Shown here piece after piece: positions 62,249 through 64,000 of a stretch of 64,000 bases of DNA. The DNA lies in contig CP093831.1 of NCBI GenBank assembly GCA_033063855.1, positions 21,824,001-21,888,000 of the forward strand, read 5' to 3'. The stretch is from Smittia aterrima. Taxonomy: Eukaryota; Arthropoda; Insecta; Diptera; Chironomidae. The position numbers and the translations under genes were made by a program. The notes under the pieces were generated by a model, which saw only the letters and a list, made by a program, of their open reading frames with translations, was not told where the DNA came from and did not search any database. Every line of letters starts with the position of its first letter. Within the stretch, counting starts at the first letter, position 1.

Positions 62249-64000
62249 ATGAAAATTTTCTTTTTGCTTTCGTTGTTTTTGAAAATTTTGTGCGAAGGAT
62301 TTTTGTTAAGTGAGAATTCTTCGGAGCAGACCTGGTCAAAAGTATTTGAGAACATAACTCGTCACTTGTTTCAACTGGAAACGAGAATGTTCATCAACAA
62401 CTATGACGAAGACTCGGACACGATAACGTCAATGGTTCTGAAGAATTTGAACGAGAACGAGATGCCATTTCAACTGAAGAACTTGCAACTGGACCAAGAC
62501 CAAATCTTTCTCGACTCCTCAGCTCTCATAACCTTCAACAATTTCGAATTCGTCAAAGATTTCAATCAGAAATTGATTCTGAACAACGAATACTTCAAAC
62601 CGCTACAACTTTTCGTGTTTTGCCAAAACGTAACCATCAAAGAAATTGAATCTCTCAAAGTCGATGTCGCGGAAAGAGCAGTGAAGAACAAAATAACAGA
62701 GAAAGTTCAGACAATACACCCAAATGCTACGGCTGGAGATTTTACGTTCGGAGAATACGAAGAAGCTGATCTTAATTCTTATCTACTGGACATAATCCAA
62801 TACGAATATTTCCTCGTTGACGAAGCAAATTACATTAAACTTTTGACTTTCCTTTGGTTCTCTCCTGGAAAATGTGGAGAGCTGACGCTGATTGAAGTCA
62901 ACAAATTCGAAAAAATCACGAGTAAGTGGGATAATGACAAATTCTCGATGAAAAAAACCGCAAACCTTTATGGATGTACGATCGTCTATGCAACAGAACC
63001 AATAGATCCATTTGGACTTTCAGCGTTGAGTTACCGTGTTCACCAGCTCTTTGATGGGAACATTAATGCCTCTTTTGTTGATAGAGCTGGGGAAATGCGA
63101 TTTGATTTGTTACAGTCAAAAGGATTTTTAACTACGTTAGGCAATGACAGGATTCGCTACACAAAGAACAACGATTCGTAAGTAATTCCTGAGAAAGTAA
63201 TTTATAGTCTATTATTTAATTCTGCTTAACTTAGATTTGATCTCAACTTCATAACATTCCCTGTCGATTATACTACTTCGCGTATGCGGTCATATGTGGA
63301 TCCTGAATTATATTCTGAATATGAGAAGCTTGTGATGCCTTTTGACGTCTTCACTTGGGCTTTGATTGCAATTTTCTTCGTGGCACCTTTCGCAGTGATC
63401 ATAATTTTGTACTGCTGCGTGAAAAAATCAACAAGAGACTTCGTCATTGGCCCGAACGTGACAACGCCTTCGCTAAACGCAATACAAATCTTCTTTGGAA
63501 TCTCACAAGTCGTTGTGCCTCGGAGAAACTTTGCCAGATTCCTCACGATGCTGTTCATCCTCTATTGCTTGATCATTCGGACAGCGTGGCAAGGAAAGAT
63601 GTACGAATTCATGCAAAAGGATATTAACAAACCAGGAGTTGAAACAATTGAGCAGATGATAAAGCTAGGATACACATTTTGTATGCAGGAAAATTTCAAA
63701 CACAAGTTCCCGGAATCGGAAATTTCTAAAAGGTAAAGCTCTTTCAGGCTAATCCTTAAATTTAAAACTTAAGGCTTTAAAATTAAAGTTTTATATCATT
63801 TATTATTAGGGGGAAAATTACAAATGTTGGATCATGTGGAAAAGAGAGTTTACTTCTCTCTGAGGAAGTAAATTCGGCTTTATTTTTTATGATATCATAT
63901 GATGAAAAGCACAAGTATTTGATGAAATATCTCAAGAAGGAAGAGTTTGCAGCCAGTATCTGTGGACTCAAATTTCCACGTCATCATCCTCTCTTCGAGA
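62249..64000 (+). CDS. Divergent ionotropic receptor (IR), 3'-truncated by the window
   Basis: Exons 62249-63177, 63235-63732 and 63810-64000 (continuing beyond the window) join in phase 2 at both introns. The product starts with a signal peptide (MKIFFLLSLFLKILCEG). A long extracellular N-terminal region follows, then a first membrane segment (WALIAIFFVAPFAVIIILYC, about 351-370). After it come the pore-loop and second membrane region ending in the IR signature FILYCLIIRTAWQGKMYEFM. The third exon enters the second half of the ligand-binding domain. Insect IRs descend from ionotropic glutamate receptors and form ligand-gated cation channels in chemosensory neurons. The variable N-terminus and lack of a canonical glutamate-binding Arg motif suggest a divergent, probably gustatory-type IR. 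I cannot assign a specific subfamily. The C-terminus with the last membrane helix lies outside. Confidence 0.85.

Overview
This is a window of animal nuclear DNA, almost certainly from an insect and most likely a lower (nematoceran) dipteran, perhaps a non-biting midge. The reasons are A+T-rich DNA, GT-AG introns that are often only 47-100 bp, and a gene set of Minibrain kinase, modular serine protease, a RASSF9/10 (Meru-type) protein and a divergent ionotropic receptor. The species is inferred, not proven.

Layout. 1-4.3 kb: three tightly packed plus-strand genes: a 5'-truncated RS-rich nuclear protein, a glycine-zipper protein of unknown function, and a small acidic protein that shares a C-terminal module with the first. 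4.3-23.2 kb (plus): minibrain/DYRK1A, fully assembled here from a first coding exon at 8402-8429 (or an alternative one at 11764-11839) to a stop at 23181, followed by an A+T-rich 3' UTR. A complete modular serine protease gene (11976-13683) is nested on the minus strand in the minibrain intron. 31.0-33.5 kb (plus): a single-exon C2H2 zinc-finger gene with a 23-copy acidic repeat at its N-terminus. 47.5-51.4 kb (minus): a RASSF9/10-like gene whose first exon is not identified. 52.6-53.9 kb (minus): a second zinc-finger gene, a paralogue of the 31 kb gene without the repeat array. 62.2-64.0 kb (plus): a divergent ionotropic receptor cut by the window end. The rest (about 25.6-31.0, 33.7-47.4 and 54-62 kb) shows no convincing genes.

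Functional themes. Mnb is a nuclear dual-specificity kinase for growth and neurogenesis. The protease is an apex, self-activating enzyme of the Toll-type immune cascade. The RASSF protein is a cortical polarity adaptor. The receptor is probably chemosensory. The most novel material is (i) the repeat array, in which 16 of 23 units carry a SUMO-acceptor consensus beside a CK2-like acidic serine cluster, (ii) the paralogous pair of small nuclear-type genes enclosing the glycine-zipper gene, and (iii) the phase-matched alternative starts of minibrain. No bacterial features, CRISPR arrays, convincing transposons, tRNAs or rRNAs were seen.
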